Of a DNA stretch of 64,000 nt, positions 26,030 through 34,626 are shown one piece after another. Source of the DNA: Streptomyces phaeofaciens (GTDB lineage Bacteria > Actinomycetota > Actinomycetes > Streptomycetales > Streptomycetaceae); the NCBI RefSeq assembly GCF_014648915.1, contig NZ_BMSA01000007.1, positions 186,001-250,000 of the forward strand, in the 5' to 3' direction. A program made the position numbers and the translations under genes. A model generated the notes under the pieces. It was given only the letters and a program-made list of their open reading frames with translations. It had not been told where the DNA came from and did no database searches. Position 1 is the stretch's first letter, and every line of letters starts with the position of its first letter.

Positions 26030-26961
26030 GCACCAAGGTCGCCGTGATCGGTTCCGGCAACATCGGCACCGACCTCATGATCAAGATCCGGCGACTGTCG
26101 CAGACCCTGGAGATCGTCGCCGTGGCCGGGATCGACCCGGCCTCCGACGGTCTGGCCCGGGCCCGCCGGCTGAAGGTCGCCACCACCCACGAGGGCGTCG
26201 AGGGGCTGGTCGCGCTGGACGAGTTCGCGGACGTCGAGATCGTCTTCGACGCCACCTCGGCGGGTGCCCACCGCCACCACGACGCGGTGCTGCGCCCGCT
26301 GGGCCGCACCCTCGTCGACCTCACCCCGGCGGCCCTCGGCCCGTACGTCGTCCCACCGGTCAACGGCGACGCCCACCTCGGCGCGCCGAACGTCAACATG
26401 GTCACGTGCGGCGGGCAGGCCACCATCCCGATCGTCGCCGCCGTGAACGCGGTCACCCCGGTCCACTACGGCGAGATCGTCGCCTCGATCGCCTCCCGCT
26501 CCGCCGGGCCTGGCACCCGGGCGAACATCGACGAGTTCACGGAGACCACATCGGCCGCCGTCGAGCGGGTCGGCGGGGCGAGGAGGGGCAAGGCGATCAT
26601 CGTCCTCAATCCGGCCGAACCCCCGCTGATCATGCGGGACACCGTGCACTGCCTGGTCTCCGAGTGCGCCACCGAGGCCGTCACGGCGTCCGTGGAGGAG
26701 ATGGCCGGCCGGGTCCGGGCGTACGTGCCCGGTTACCGGCTCAAGCAGAAGGTGCAGTGCGAACGGGTGGCGGCGGACGACCCGCTGCGCGCCCTCGCGC
26801 CCGGTACGGCCGACGCCCTGAAGGTGTCGGTGTTCCTCGAGGTCGAGGGCGCCGCGCACTACCTTCCGGCGTACGCCGGGAACCTCGACATCATGACCTC
26901 GGCCGCGCTGCGCACCGCGGAACGCATGGCCGCCCACCACGGTACGGAGACAGCCGAATGA
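26026..26961 (+). CDS. Acetaldehyde dehydrogenase (acetylating)
   Basis: This NAD- and CoA-dependent enzyme turns acetaldehyde into acetyl-CoA, normally with the aldolase encoded next, which channels the aldehyde to it. The 311 residues include the Rossmann start KVAVIGSGNIGTDLMIKI, the catalytic Cys segment NVNMVTCGGQATIPIVAA, and TRANIDEFTETTSAAVERVGGA. Length and motifs match the MhpF/BphJ/HsaG group. Starts and stops overlap both neighbours by four bases (ATGA), showing translational coupling. Confidence 0.94.
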   Translation: MSTKVAVIGSGNIGTDLMIKIRRLSQTLEIVAVAGIDPASDGLARARRLKVATTHEGVEGLVALDEFADVEIVFDATSAGAHRHHDAVLRPLGRTLVDLTPAALGPYVVPPVNGDAHLGAPNVNMVTCGGQATIPIVAAVNAVTPVHYGEIVASIASRSAGPGTRANIDEFTETTSAAVERVGGARRGKAIIVLNPAEPPLIMRDTVHCLVSECATEAVTASVEEMAGRVRAYVPGYRLKQKVQCERVAADDPLRALAPGTADALKVSVFLEVEGAAHYLPAYAGNLDIMTSAALRTAERMAAHHGTETAE

Positions 26962-27977
26962 CCAGGCTCTACGTCCAGGACGTCACCCTGCGGGACGGCA
27001 TGCACGCCGTCCGGCACCGCTACACGGTCGGCCAGGCCCGTGCCGTGGCCGCCGCGCTGGACGCCGCCGAGGTGGCCGCGATCGAGATCGCCCACGGCGA
27101 CGGGCTGGCCGGCTCCAGCATCAACTACGGCGTCGGCGCCCACACCGACTGGGAGTGGATCGAGGCCGTCGCCGACGTGACGCACCACGCCGTGCCCACC
27201 ACGCTGCTGCTCCCCGGCATCGGCACCCTGCACGACCTGCGGCAGGCGCACCGGCTGGGCATCCGCTCGGTGCGGGTCGCCACCCACTGCACCGAGGCCG
27301 ACATCGCCGCGCAGCACATCACCGCCGCGCGGGAAATGGGCATGGACGTCGCCGGGTTCCTGATGATGTCCCACCTGGCCGAGCCCGCCGAACTCGCCCG
27401 CCAGGCCGCTCTGATGGAGTCCTACGGCGCCCACTGCGTGTACGTCACCGACTCCGGCGGCCGGCTCACCATGGACGGCGTGCGCGACCGCTTGCGCGCC
27501 TACCGGGACGTGCTCGATCCGGCCACGGAGCTCGGCATCCACGCCCATCACAACCTCGCCCTGGGGGTGGCGAACACGGTGGTCGCGGTGGAGAGCGGCG
27601 CGGTGCGGGTGGACGCCTCGCTCGCCGGGCAGGGCGCGGGCGCGGGCAACTGTCCGCTGGAGGCGTTCGTCGCGGTCGCCGATCTCATGGGCTGGGACCA
27701 CGGCTGCGACCTGTTCCCCCTGATGGACGCCGCCGACGACCTCGTACGACCGCTCCAGGACCGTGAGGTGCGGGTGGACCGCGAGACGCTCACGCTCGGG
27801 TACGCCGGGGTGTACTCCAGCTTCCTGCGCCATGCCGAGAGCGCCGCCGCGCGGTACGGCCTCGACACCCGCGCGATCCTCGTCGAGGTGGGACGGCGGG
27901 GCATGGTCGGCGGTCAGGAGGACATGATCACCGACATCGCCCTGGATCTGGCCGCCCGCGCGCGGGCCGTGGCCTGA
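26958..27977 (+). CDS. 4-hydroxy-2-oxovalerate aldolase
   Basis: This class II pyruvate aldolase cleaves 4-hydroxy-2-oxovalerate to pyruvate and acetaldehyde. The 339-residue protein begins LYVQDVTLRDGMHAVRHRYT, with the metal-binding Asp and catalytic Arg of the DRE-TIM family, and has GIHAHHNLALGVANTVVAVE (metal-ligand His pair) and DASLAGQGAGAGNCPLEAFVA. It pairs with the preceding dehydrogenase. It closes an operon carrying the last three steps of a meta-cleavage pathway; the ring-cleaving steps are not in the window. Confidence 0.94.
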   Translation: MTRLYVQDVTLRDGMHAVRHRYTVGQARAVAAALDAAEVAAIEIAHGDGLAGSSINYGVGAHTDWEWIEAVADVTHHAVPTTLLLPGIGTLHDLRQAHRLGIRSVRVATHCTEADIAAQHITAAREMGMDVAGFLMMSHLAEPAELARQAALMESYGAHCVYVTDSGGRLTMDGVRDRLRAYRDVLDPATELGIHAHHNLALGVANTVVAVESGAVRVDASLAGQGAGAGNCPLEAFVAVADLMGWDHGCDLFPLMDAADDLVRPLQDREVRVDRETLTLGYAGVYSSFLRHAESAAARYGLDTRAILVEVGRRGMVGGQEDMITDIALDLAARARAVA

Positions 27978-28124
27978 TTCCGGTCCGGCCGCCGGAACAA
28001 ACCTCGAATTGAGACAGAAATCGCCCTCGAAACGCATCACTTCGGCCAAACACCAGTCGACAGCGAGCGCTTACTGCTAGAAAGTGGGCCAGCCGGGATC
28101 TCGCCGTGCACCGATAGGACTGTT

Positions 28125-30467
28125 TTGCCGAAGAACCCCTCCCCCTCACGCCGTCGCACGGGCGGCGACGCGCGCGCCGCTGCCGACGCCGCGCCCGCCA
28201 CGTCCGCGACCCCCGCCGCACCCCGTTCGCCGGCCGGTCCGCGCAGGTCCTTCACGAGCAACTGGCCGGTGGCCAGGCGGCTCAGGGCGGTGCTGCTGAT
28301 CCCGGTCCTCGTCGCCCTGGTGCTCGGGGGCGCGCGGGTGAAACGGTCCGTGGACACCTGGCAGGACGCCGACGACGCCGTGCGCGTGGCCGAACTGGTC
28401 CAGGCCGCGAACAAGTACGCCAGCGACGCGATCAACGAGCGTGACGTCTCGGTCATCCCGCTGGTGCAGAACGGCAAGGCGTCCGAGGCGGTCACCCAGG
28501 CCCGCGCGATCACCGACGCGGACGCACAGGCCTTCGACCGCGCCGTCGACCGCATGCCCGACTCCCCCGGCCTGGCACGGCGGGTGGCGCTCGTGCGGGC
28601 CGGCGAGGAGCAGCTCCCGGGACTGCGCGCCAACGCGTTCACCGACCGGATGAGCGGCGTGCAGACGGAGGAGAGCTACCACCTCGTCCAGCACCCGCTG
28701 ATGGAGATCTCCAACGAACTCGGCTTCGGCAGCAGCAACCAGGCGAGCTTCGGCCGGACGCTCTACGCCATCTCCCTGACCCAGGCGGCCGAGTCACTGA
28801 TCCGGGCCATCGGCACCCATCTGCTGGTGGAGGACCGCGACGCGCTCGCCCAGGGCGAACTGGAGGTCCAGCTCGCCTCCTTCCGCTCGTACGCCTATCT
28901 GGAGCAGGTCGCGCTCCAGGAGTACCTGGGCGCCGGCACCTCCGAGGACGTGACCCTGCTCCAGCAGGCGCTGGCGGCCGCGGAGAAGAAGGGCGAGCAG
29001 CAGGTCTCCGACGCCGCCGCGGCGGCCCGGGCGGACGGCCGGACGTTCGTCGAGCCTCCGGCCATGGAACAGATGATCAGCGAGATCTCCTCCGGGAGGC
29101 CGACCTCGGAGCTGGCCGCGCTGGGCATCACCCCGGAGACGTTCTTCGCCGCCTCCACGCTGGGCTTCGACGCCTACCGGGGGATCCAGGTCGATCTCGC
29201 CGACACCGCGCTCGCCAATGCCCGGGACATCGCCGACGAGGCGCGCAACGACGCGATCATGAACGCCTCACTGGTCCTCACGGCCGTGCTGCTCGCGTTC
29301 CTGCTCGCGGCCTGGGTGGCCCGCACGATGAGCAGCGGTATGCGCCGGCTGAGCGCCTCCGCGATCGAGATCGCCGGACAGCGGCTGCCGACGGTGATCA
29401 CCCAGCTGTCCCAGGCCGCTCCCGACCGGGCCGGAACCGAGGTCGCGCCGATCCCGATCACCACGACGGACGAGATCGGCGAGGTGGCACGGGCCTTCGA
29501 CCACGTCCACCGCGAGGCCGTCCGGCTCGCCGCCGAACAGGCCCTGCTGCGCGGCAACATCAACGCGATCTTCACCAACCTCTCGCGCCGCAACCAGTCC
29601 CTGATCGAGCGTCAGCTGGCGCTGATCACCGACCTGGAGGACCACGAGACGGATCCCGAACAGCTGGAGAACCTGTTCCGGCTGGACCATCTCGCCACGC
29701 GCGTCCGCCGCAACGGGGAGAACCTCCTGGTGCTCGGCGGCGAGAAGCCCGCCCAGCAGTGGGACCAGCCCCTCCCGCTGGTCGACGTCCTGCGGGCGGC
29801 CGCGTCCGAGGTGGAGCAGTACGAGCGGATCGCCTTCGCCGGCATTCCGGAGACCCTGATCCACGGCCGGGCCGTGACCGACCTGGTGCATCTGCTCGCC
29901 GAACTGCTGGAGAACGCCACCGCGTTCTCGTCCCCGCGTTCGGAGGTCACGGTGACCGCCGCCCGGCTGCCCGACGGGCGGACCATGGTCGAAATCCACG
30001 ACCGGGGCATCGGACTGACGCCGGACGACTTCGCCGACCTCAACCACAAGCTGGCCAACCCGCCGACCGTGGACACCGGGATCTCGCAGCACATGGGCCT
30101 GTTCGTGGTCGGCCGGCTCGCCGACCGGCACGCCATCCGCGTCCAGCTGCGGCCCTCCGGCGCGGACTCGGGCACCACCTCGCTCGTCATGCTGCCCGAC
30201 TCCCTCGTGCACCGCGCGGCCGGTACCGAGTCCGACGCCGACACCCTGACGCTGGCCGCCGTCAAGGCCCCCCACGCGTCGCGCTACTCGGCCGCCACCC
30301 TGGCCTCCCTGTCCGACCTGGACTCCGGCGGGGACCCCTTCAGCGGCTACGAGGCGTGGGACGAGCGGACACAGCCGGCTCCGGCCACCCAGACGCTCCC
30401 CCGGCGCGTCCCCAGGAGCAGGCGCTCGCCGGACGCGGGCGGGACCGACGGGAAACGGGAGGGCTGA
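28125..30467 (+). CDS. Nitrate/nitrite-sensing (NIT) domain sensor kinase-like protein
   Basis: The 780-residue protein has a charged N-terminus, a first membrane segment (LRAVLLIPVLVALVLGG), an extracellular all-helical NIT-type domain (about 70-380), a second membrane segment (LVLTAVLLAFLLAAWVA), a HAMP linker, and a C-terminal kinase core. The dimerisation region reads FTNLSRRNQSLIERQLALI; the ATPase domain has LLAELLENATAFSSP (N box), IHDRGIGLTPDDF (G1) and MGLFVVGRLADRH. This matches CvnA-like streptomycete sensors. The usual phospho-His is not obvious. TTG at 28125 follows AGGA. The C-terminus is a long disordered tail. Confidence 0.88.
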   Translation: MPKNPSPSRRRTGGDARAAADAAPATSATPAAPRSPAGPRRSFTSNWPVARRLRAVLLIPVLVALVLGGARVKRSVDTWQDADDAVRVAELVQAANKYASDAINERDVSVIPLVQNGKASEAVTQARAITDADAQAFDRAVDRMPDSPGLARRVALVRAGEEQLPGLRANAFTDRMSGVQTEESYHLVQHPLMEISNELGFGSSNQASFGRTLYAISLTQAAESLIRAIGTHLLVEDRDALAQGELEVQLASFRSYAYLEQVALQEYLGAGTSEDVTLLQQALAAAEKKGEQQVSDAAAAARADGRTFVEPPAMEQMISEISSGRPTSELAALGITPETFFAASTLGFDAYRGIQVDLADTALANARDIADEARNDAIMNASLVLTAVLLAFLLAAWVARTMSSGMRRLSASAIEIAGQRLPTVITQLSQAAPDRAGTEVAPIPITTTDEIGEVARAFDHVHREAVRLAAEQALLRGNINAIFTNLSRRNQSLIERQLALITDLEDHETDPEQLENLFRLDHLATRVRRNGENLLVLGGEKPAQQWDQPLPLVDVLRAAASEVEQYERIAFAGIPETLIHGRAVTDLVHLLAELLENATAFSSPRSEVTVTAARLPDGRTMVEIHDRGIGLTPDDFADLNHKLANPPTVDTGISQHMGLFVVGRLADRHAIRVQLRPSGADSGTTSLVMLPDSLVHRAAGTESDADTLTLAAVKAPHASRYSAATLASLSDLDSGGDPFSGYEAWDERTQPAPATQTLPRRVPRSRRSPDAGGTDGKREG

Positions 30468-30570
30468 GGCCCCGCCCGGGCCGGGCCGCCCCGCGCAGCG
30501 TGGCCCGGCCCGGCACAGCGTGGCCCGGCCCGCCTCCCCGGGCCCCGCCCCCCTGTGATTCACCCCACCG

Positions 30571-30639
30571 CGAAAACGGTGCCGTTTCGATAGCGAGAGG
30601 GGTAGCCTGAATCCCAGGTGAACGAAACCGTTTCGTTCA
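30571..30639. promoter_or_regulatory. Two palindromic operators upstream of the response regulator
   Basis: Site one (30571-30589) is CGAAAACGGTGCCGTTTCG. Site two (30619-30639) is a perfect 21-bp palindrome with arms TGAACGAAAC and GTTTCGTTCA. Both share CGAAA...TTTCG. They sit 25-90 bases before the start of the response regulator and look like TetR-type sites for an unidentified repressor. Confidence 0.65.
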
Positions 30640-30662
30640 GGAGCGCATGGAGAACGACTGAC

Positions 30663-31358
30663 ATGGTCTCCGTACTCATCGTCAACGACCAGTCCCTTCA
30701 GCGCCTCGGCCTGCGGATGCTCCTGAGCGCCGAGCCCGGCCTGACCGTGGCCGGAGAAGCCGCGAACGGCACCGAGGCGCTCCGCCTGGGCCACACGCTC
30801 CGCCCCGACGTCGTCCTGATGGACATCCACACGTCCGGGACGGACGGCCTCGAAACCGTCCGGCGGATCGCCCGGCCCCCGCGCTTCCCCCACCCCCTCG
30901 AACCCACCGGCACCCCGGGCCCCCGCCCGCGGATCCTCGTGCTGACCCCGGCCGGTCACGAGGAGTACGCGTACGCCGCCCTGCGCGCCGGGGCGAGCGG
31001 CTTCCTCGCCAAGGACGCCACTCCGGACGAACTGACCGCGGCCGTGCGGGTCGTGGCCTCCGGAGACGCCGTGATCACCCCGGCGCTGACCCGCACCCTC
31101 ATCGACACCGTCCGCCGGCAGGACACCCACCCCTTCCCGCGGGACGTCGACCTCGACACCCTCACGGGACGCGAACGCGATGTGCTCGTCGCCGTCGCGT
31201 CCGGCTGGTCCAACGCCGAGATCGCCTCCCGGCTGTCCATCGCCCCCACCACCGTGAAGTCCCACGTCAGCCACATCCTCACCAAGATCGGCGCCCGCGC
31301 CCGGGTCCAGGCGGTCGCCTTCGCCTACGAGTCCGGACTGGTGCGCCCGGCCGCCTGA
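30663..31358 (+). CDS. NarL/LuxR-type response regulator
   Basis: The 231-residue protein has a receiver domain (1-130) and a LuxR-type HTH (165-225; LTGRERDVLVAVASGWSNAE followed by IASRLSIAPTTVKSHVSHIL). The phospho-acceptor Asp is in VVLMDIHTSG, and the conserved Lys in FLAKDATPDE. The acidic pair that normally binds Mg reads ND (VLIVNDQSL), a possible loss of one ligand. An insert of about 15 residues rich in Pro follows RRIARPP. No histidine kinase is adjacent except the NIT sensor 195 bases upstream on the same strand, which may or may not be its partner. A strong hairpin follows. Confidence 0.88.
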   Translation: MVSVLIVNDQSLQRLGLRMLLSAEPGLTVAGEAANGTEALRLGHTLRPDVVLMDIHTSGTDGLETVRRIARPPRFPHPLEPTGTPGPRPRILVLTPAGHEEYAYAALRAGASGFLAKDATPDELTAAVRVVASGDAVITPALTRTLIDTVRRQDTHPFPRDVDLDTLTGRERDVLVAVASGWSNAEIASRLSIAPTTVKSHVSHILTKIGARARVQAVAFAYESGLVRPAA

Positions 31359-31375
31359 GCCGCCACCTTGGCGCA

Positions 31376-31408
31376 CGGCCCCGTTCCCGCACGGCGGGAG
31401 CGGGGCCG
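31376..31408 (+). terminator. Rho-independent-type hairpin after response regulator
   Basis: A 15-base stem (CGGCCCCGTTCCCGC with GCGGGAGCGGGGCCG, one wobble) and a three-base loop lie 17 bases after the stop, followed by CGTCATTTCC. Confidence 0.75.
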
Positions 31409-31483
31409 CGTCATTTCCCAACCACGGCACGACTCCCAGACGTTGACCCGGTCCGGACGCGACAGCAGAATGAGCCCGCACGC

Positions 31484-31499
31484 TTGAGAGCGCTCTCAA
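31484..31499. promoter_or_regulatory. LacI-type operator, perfect 16-bp palindrome
   Basis: TTGAGAGCGCTCTCAA has the GAGCGCTC core of CebR/LacI-type sites. It lies 30 bases before the start of the Tat-exported putative glycosidase, implying sugar-responsive control. Confidence 0.75.
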
Positions 31500-31528
31500 A
31501 CCATCCGCCCCCTCCCCCAAGGAGACCC

Positions 31529-32914
31529 ATGACCGGCAGCCAGGGCCCGGCCATCAGCCGCCGTGCGCTCATCGGGACCGGCCTCGGCGTCGGCGTCGCG
31601 GCCGTCACCGCGGCCGGCGCCGCCGCGGCCCACGCCGGGGAACCGGCGCCCGCCGCCCGCGCCTTTGCCCCACGCCGGGCGGCCGCCTTCCTCGCCGCCG
31701 CCATGGACGCCCACCCGGACCACGGCCCGCTCCGGCTGGCCCAGAGCTACACCGACCAGGCGGGCCTGTTCAGTACGGCGTTCACCTACGACAACGCCCT
31801 CGCGATCCTGGCCCTCCTCGCGTCCCGCACCCAGGACGGCCGGACCCGGGCCACGGCCCTCGGCGACGCCCTGCTCTTCGCCCAGGCGCACGACCCGGTG
31901 TACGACGACGGCAGGCTGCGGCAGGCCTACAACGTCGGGCCGTACACCTTCTACGACGGGGTGCCGCAGCCGGACGGGTTCGTGCGGGCGGACGGCACGG
32001 CCAACGTCGGCACCCAGTTCGGCTTCACGGGGACCGCCGTGGGGGACATGGCCTGGGCCGGGATCGCGCTGAGCACCCTCGCCCTGCGGACCGGCAAGCA
32101 CCGCTTCCGTACCGGCGCGATGCGGATCGGCGAGTGGATCGAGCGGGTGGGGCGCACCGACGAACCGCTCGGCGGCTACAAGTTCGGCGTCGACGGGGCC
32201 GACCGGCGGCTGCCCTTCACCTCGACCGAGCACAACACCGACCTGGTCGGCCTGTTCGGACAGCTGGCCCGGCTCACCGGCGACCGGGTGTGGCGAGAGC
32301 GGCGGGAGCGCGCCGAGGCCTTCGTGCGAAAGATGTGGGAGCCGTCCGGGGGCTTCTTCTACACCGGCACCAACGACGGCGTGAACATCAACAGGTCCCC
32401 GATTCCGGAGGACACCCAGACCTGGACGTACCTCGCGCTGGGGTCCCGCACCCACGCCCGGTCGCTGGACTGGGCGGCGGCCGAGCTGGCCGTCCTGGAC
32501 TCGGCCGACCGCCGCAACAGCACGGTCCCCGTCGGGCAGTCGTACGAGGGGGTCACCTTCAGCTCGGCGAGCCGGTCCGCGAACGAGGACGCCCCGATCG
32601 CCGAGGGCCAGCCCCGGCCGAACCGCGACGGCGTCTGGTTCGAGGGGACGGCGCATCTGGCGCTCGCCCTGCGCACCCGGGGCGCACGGGGTGACGAGGC
32701 GCGCGCCCGGCGGCTGCTCGCGTCGGCCGAGCGCGCCCAGGACCTGCTCGGCGGCGGCCAGACCCTCGGCGGCACGGCCCCGGCCGCGCGCTCCGGAATC
32801 GTCTCGGCGAGCAGTCCGCTCGACACGGGATTCGGGTTCGGCTACTACCCGTACCTGCACACCGGGGCCACCGCCTGGTACCTGCTCGCGGCAACCCGCA
32901 GCAACCCGTGGTGA
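31529..32914 (+). CDS. Tat-exported six-hairpin glycosidase-like protein
   Basis: The 461-residue protein starts at ATG 31529 with AAGGAGA upstream. A Tat signal (ISRRALIGTGLGVGVAAVTA) ends near AHAGE. The mature part has repeated helical hairpins with aromatic/acidic patches: FTYDNALAILALLA, GFTGTAVGDMAWAGIALSTL, TSTEHNTDLVGLFGQLARL, WEPSGGFFYTGT and GVWFEGTAHLALAL. This resembles (alpha/alpha)6 glycosidases and streptomycete proteins labelled only as Tat-signal proteins. The LacI operator supports a role in carbohydrate use. Substrate and even catalysis are unproven. Confidence 0.75.
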   Translation: MTGSQGPAISRRALIGTGLGVGVAAVTAAGAAAAHAGEPAPAARAFAPRRAAAFLAAAMDAHPDHGPLRLAQSYTDQAGLFSTAFTYDNALAILALLASRTQDGRTRATALGDALLFAQAHDPVYDDGRLRQAYNVGPYTFYDGVPQPDGFVRADGTANVGTQFGFTGTAVGDMAWAGIALSTLALRTGKHRFRTGAMRIGEWIERVGRTDEPLGGYKFGVDGADRRLPFTSTEHNTDLVGLFGQLARLTGDRVWRERRERAEAFVRKMWEPSGGFFYTGTNDGVNINRSPIPEDTQTWTYLALGSRTHARSLDWAAAELAVLDSADRRNSTVPVGQSYEGVTFSSASRSANEDAPIAEGQPRPNRDGVWFEGTAHLALALRTRGARGDEARARRLLASAERAQDLLGGGQTLGGTAPAARSGIVSASSPLDTGFGFGYYPYLHTGATAWYLLAATRSNPW

Positions 32915-32964
32915 GCACAGGGCCCGGACGATCCGACGCCCCGTCAATCCCCTGACACAACTAC

Positions 32965-32983
32965 TAAGGTTAGGCTAAGCTAA
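32965..32983. promoter_or_regulatory. Iron box (IdeR/DmdR-like)
   Basis: TAAGGTTAGGCTAAGCTAA differs at few positions from the actinomycete consensus TTAGGTTAGGCTAACCTAA. It is 52 bases before the isochorismatase-like gene, so that gene and acetylglutamate kinase should be derepressed at low iron. Confidence 0.8.
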
Positions 32984-33035
32984 GAAAATCAGCAGGGGTG
33001 ACACACCGGCGCGGTGCACAGGAAGGGAAGCGCCC

Positions 33036-33701
33036 ATGGGATTACCGGCCATCGAGTCGTACCCCATGCCGGATCGTTCCGCCCTCCCCGCGCCGCACGT
33101 CACCTGGACCATCGCTCCCGAGCGGGCCGCGCTGCTGATCCACGGCATGCAGAACCAGTTCATCGACGCGTTCCCGGCGGGGTGTTCGCCCGTGCGGGAA
33201 CTCGTCGAGAACATCGCGGCACTGCGCGAGCTCGCGGGGGCGCTCGGCATGCCGGCCGTCTTCAGCGCGGAGCCGGCCGCACCGCGCCACGGCTCCCGGA
33301 GGCCCGGGAACGCGACGCGCGGCGCCCCCGGGCCGGACGGCACGGCGGTCGTCGAGCGGCTCGCCCCGCGCCCCGGCGAGCATCTGCTGCGCAATGTGCG
33401 GCCCAACGCCTTCCTGCGCAGTCATCTCGGCAGACTGCTGCGCTCGCAGGGCCGCGACCAGCTGATCGTCTGCGGGCTGTACGCACATCTCGGCATCCTC
33501 CTCACCGCGGCGGACGCCGCCATGAACGACATCCAGCCCTTCGTCGTCGCGGACGCCGTGGCCGACTTCTCCGCCGAGGAGCACTCGATGGCTCTGCGGT
33601 GGGTGGCGCGCAGCGGTGTGGTCCGCACGACGGACGGGCTCGTGCGGGAACTGCTCCTGCACCGGGAGCGGCGCGACACCGGTTCGAACGGACGGGCCTG
33701 A
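33036..33701 (+). CDS. Isochorismatase-fold protein with catalytic residues replaced
   Basis: Isochorismatases hydrolyse isochorismate during catecholate siderophore or phenazine synthesis. The 221-residue protein aligns with EntB/PhzD: RAALLIHGMQNQFIDAF, GRDQLIVCGLYAHLGILLTA and NDIQPFVVADAVADFSAEEH. The catalytic Asp of HDMQ is Gly here (HGMQ), and the Lys of KWRYSAF is missing (NVRPNAF). There is no aryl-carrier domain. It is therefore probably inactive as an isochorismatase, or has a new activity. An iron box precedes it, AAGGAAGG precedes ATG 33036, and acetylglutamate kinase follows after 18 bases. Confidence 0.85.
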   Translation: MGLPAIESYPMPDRSALPAPHVTWTIAPERAALLIHGMQNQFIDAFPAGCSPVRELVENIAALRELAGALGMPAVFSAEPAAPRHGSRRPGNATRGAPGPDGTAVVERLAPRPGEHLLRNVRPNAFLRSHLGRLLRSQGRDQLIVCGLYAHLGILLTAADAAMNDIQPFVVADAVADFSAEEHSMALRWVARSGVVRTTDGLVRELLLHRERRDTGSNGRA

Positions 33702-33719
33702 GCGGACGGAGTGGGACAC

Positions 33720-34565
33720 GTGGAACACGCGGGCAGCGTGATCGTCGTCAAGTTCGGCGGCAACGCCATGGTGGACGGAACGCTTCAGCAGACGTTCGCC
33801 GAGGACGTCGTGGAGCTGTGGCGGGCCGGGCTGCGTCCGGTCGTCGTGCACGGCGGCGGACCGCAGATCAGCGCGATGCTCGACCGGCTCGGCCTGGAGA
33901 GCCGCTTCACGGCGGGCCTGCGGGTGACCACTCCGGAGACCATGGAGGTGGTGCGCATGGTCCTCACGGGCCGGGTGCAGCGCGAGCTGGTCGGTTCCAT
34001 CAACGCCCACGGCCCGTTCGCCGTCGGCATGACCGGCGAGGACGCGCACACGATGACCGCGGTGCGGCGGCCGGCCTGGGTCGACGGGCGGCAGGTCGAC
34101 ATCGGCCTGGTCGGCGAGATCGTGGAGGTGAACGCGGACACCGTGCGCGCCCTGCTGGCCCAGGGACGCATCCCGGTGGTCTCCCCCGTGGCGCGCGGCA
34201 CCGACGGCGAGGTCTACAACGTCAACGCCGATCTCGCCGCGTCCGCGCTGGCCTCGGCCCTGGACGCCGAGCGGCTGGTGATGCTCACCGACGTGGCGGG
34301 GCTGTTCCAGGACTGGCCGCACGACACCGAGGTGATCGAGCGGCTGACGGCCGATCAGCTGGAGGCGCTGCTGCCGGGGCTGGCCGGCGGGATGCTGCCG
34401 AAGATGGAGGGGTGCCTGCGGGCCGTACGTTCCGGGGTGCGCCGGGCGCAGGTGCTCGACGGCCGGGTGCCGCACGCCGTGCTCAGGGGCGTCCTCGGCG
34501 ACACCGCCCCCGGCACCACCGTGGTACCGGGCCCCGGCCCCGCCTCCGGCACCCACGGACGCTGA
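33720..34565 (+). CDS. argB: Acetylglutamate kinase, extra ArgB copy in an iron-controlled operon
   Basis: This amino-acid kinase phosphorylates N-acetylglutamate, the controlled second step to ornithine and arginine. The 281 residues contain VIVVKFGGNAM (phosphate-binding Lys), VVVHGGGPQISAMLDRLGL, FTAGLRVTTPETMEVVRMVL, AVGMTGEDAHTMTAV, VYNVNADLAASALASAL and LAGGMLPKMEGCLRAV (second catalytic Lys), all intact. It is not in an argCJBD context; it follows the isochorismatase-like gene behind an iron box. This suggests a dedicated ornithine supply for a hydroxamate siderophore. GTG 33720 has GGAG eight bases upstream; GTG 33711 is an alternative. Confidence 0.92.
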   Translation: MEHAGSVIVVKFGGNAMVDGTLQQTFAEDVVELWRAGLRPVVVHGGGPQISAMLDRLGLESRFTAGLRVTTPETMEVVRMVLTGRVQRELVGSINAHGPFAVGMTGEDAHTMTAVRRPAWVDGRQVDIGLVGEIVEVNADTVRALLAQGRIPVVSPVARGTDGEVYNVNADLAASALASALDAERLVMLTDVAGLFQDWPHDTEVIERLTADQLEALLPGLAGGMLPKMEGCLRAVRSGVRRAQVLDGRVPHAVLRGVLGDTAPGTTVVPGPGPASGTHGR

Positions 34566-34567
34566 GC

Positions 34568-34615
34568 GGTACGGCCGCCCGGCCGGGGCGCCGGCGGACC
34601 GCCGAGCGCCGTACC
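34568..34615. terminator. Long-loop hairpin between convergent genes
   Basis: GGTACGGC (34568-34575) pairs perfectly with GCCGTACC (34608-34615), with further GC-rich pairing in the loop. It lies between acetylglutamate kinase and the convergent GNAT gene. Confidence 0.4.
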
Positions 34616-34626
34616 CGTTCGCGAGG

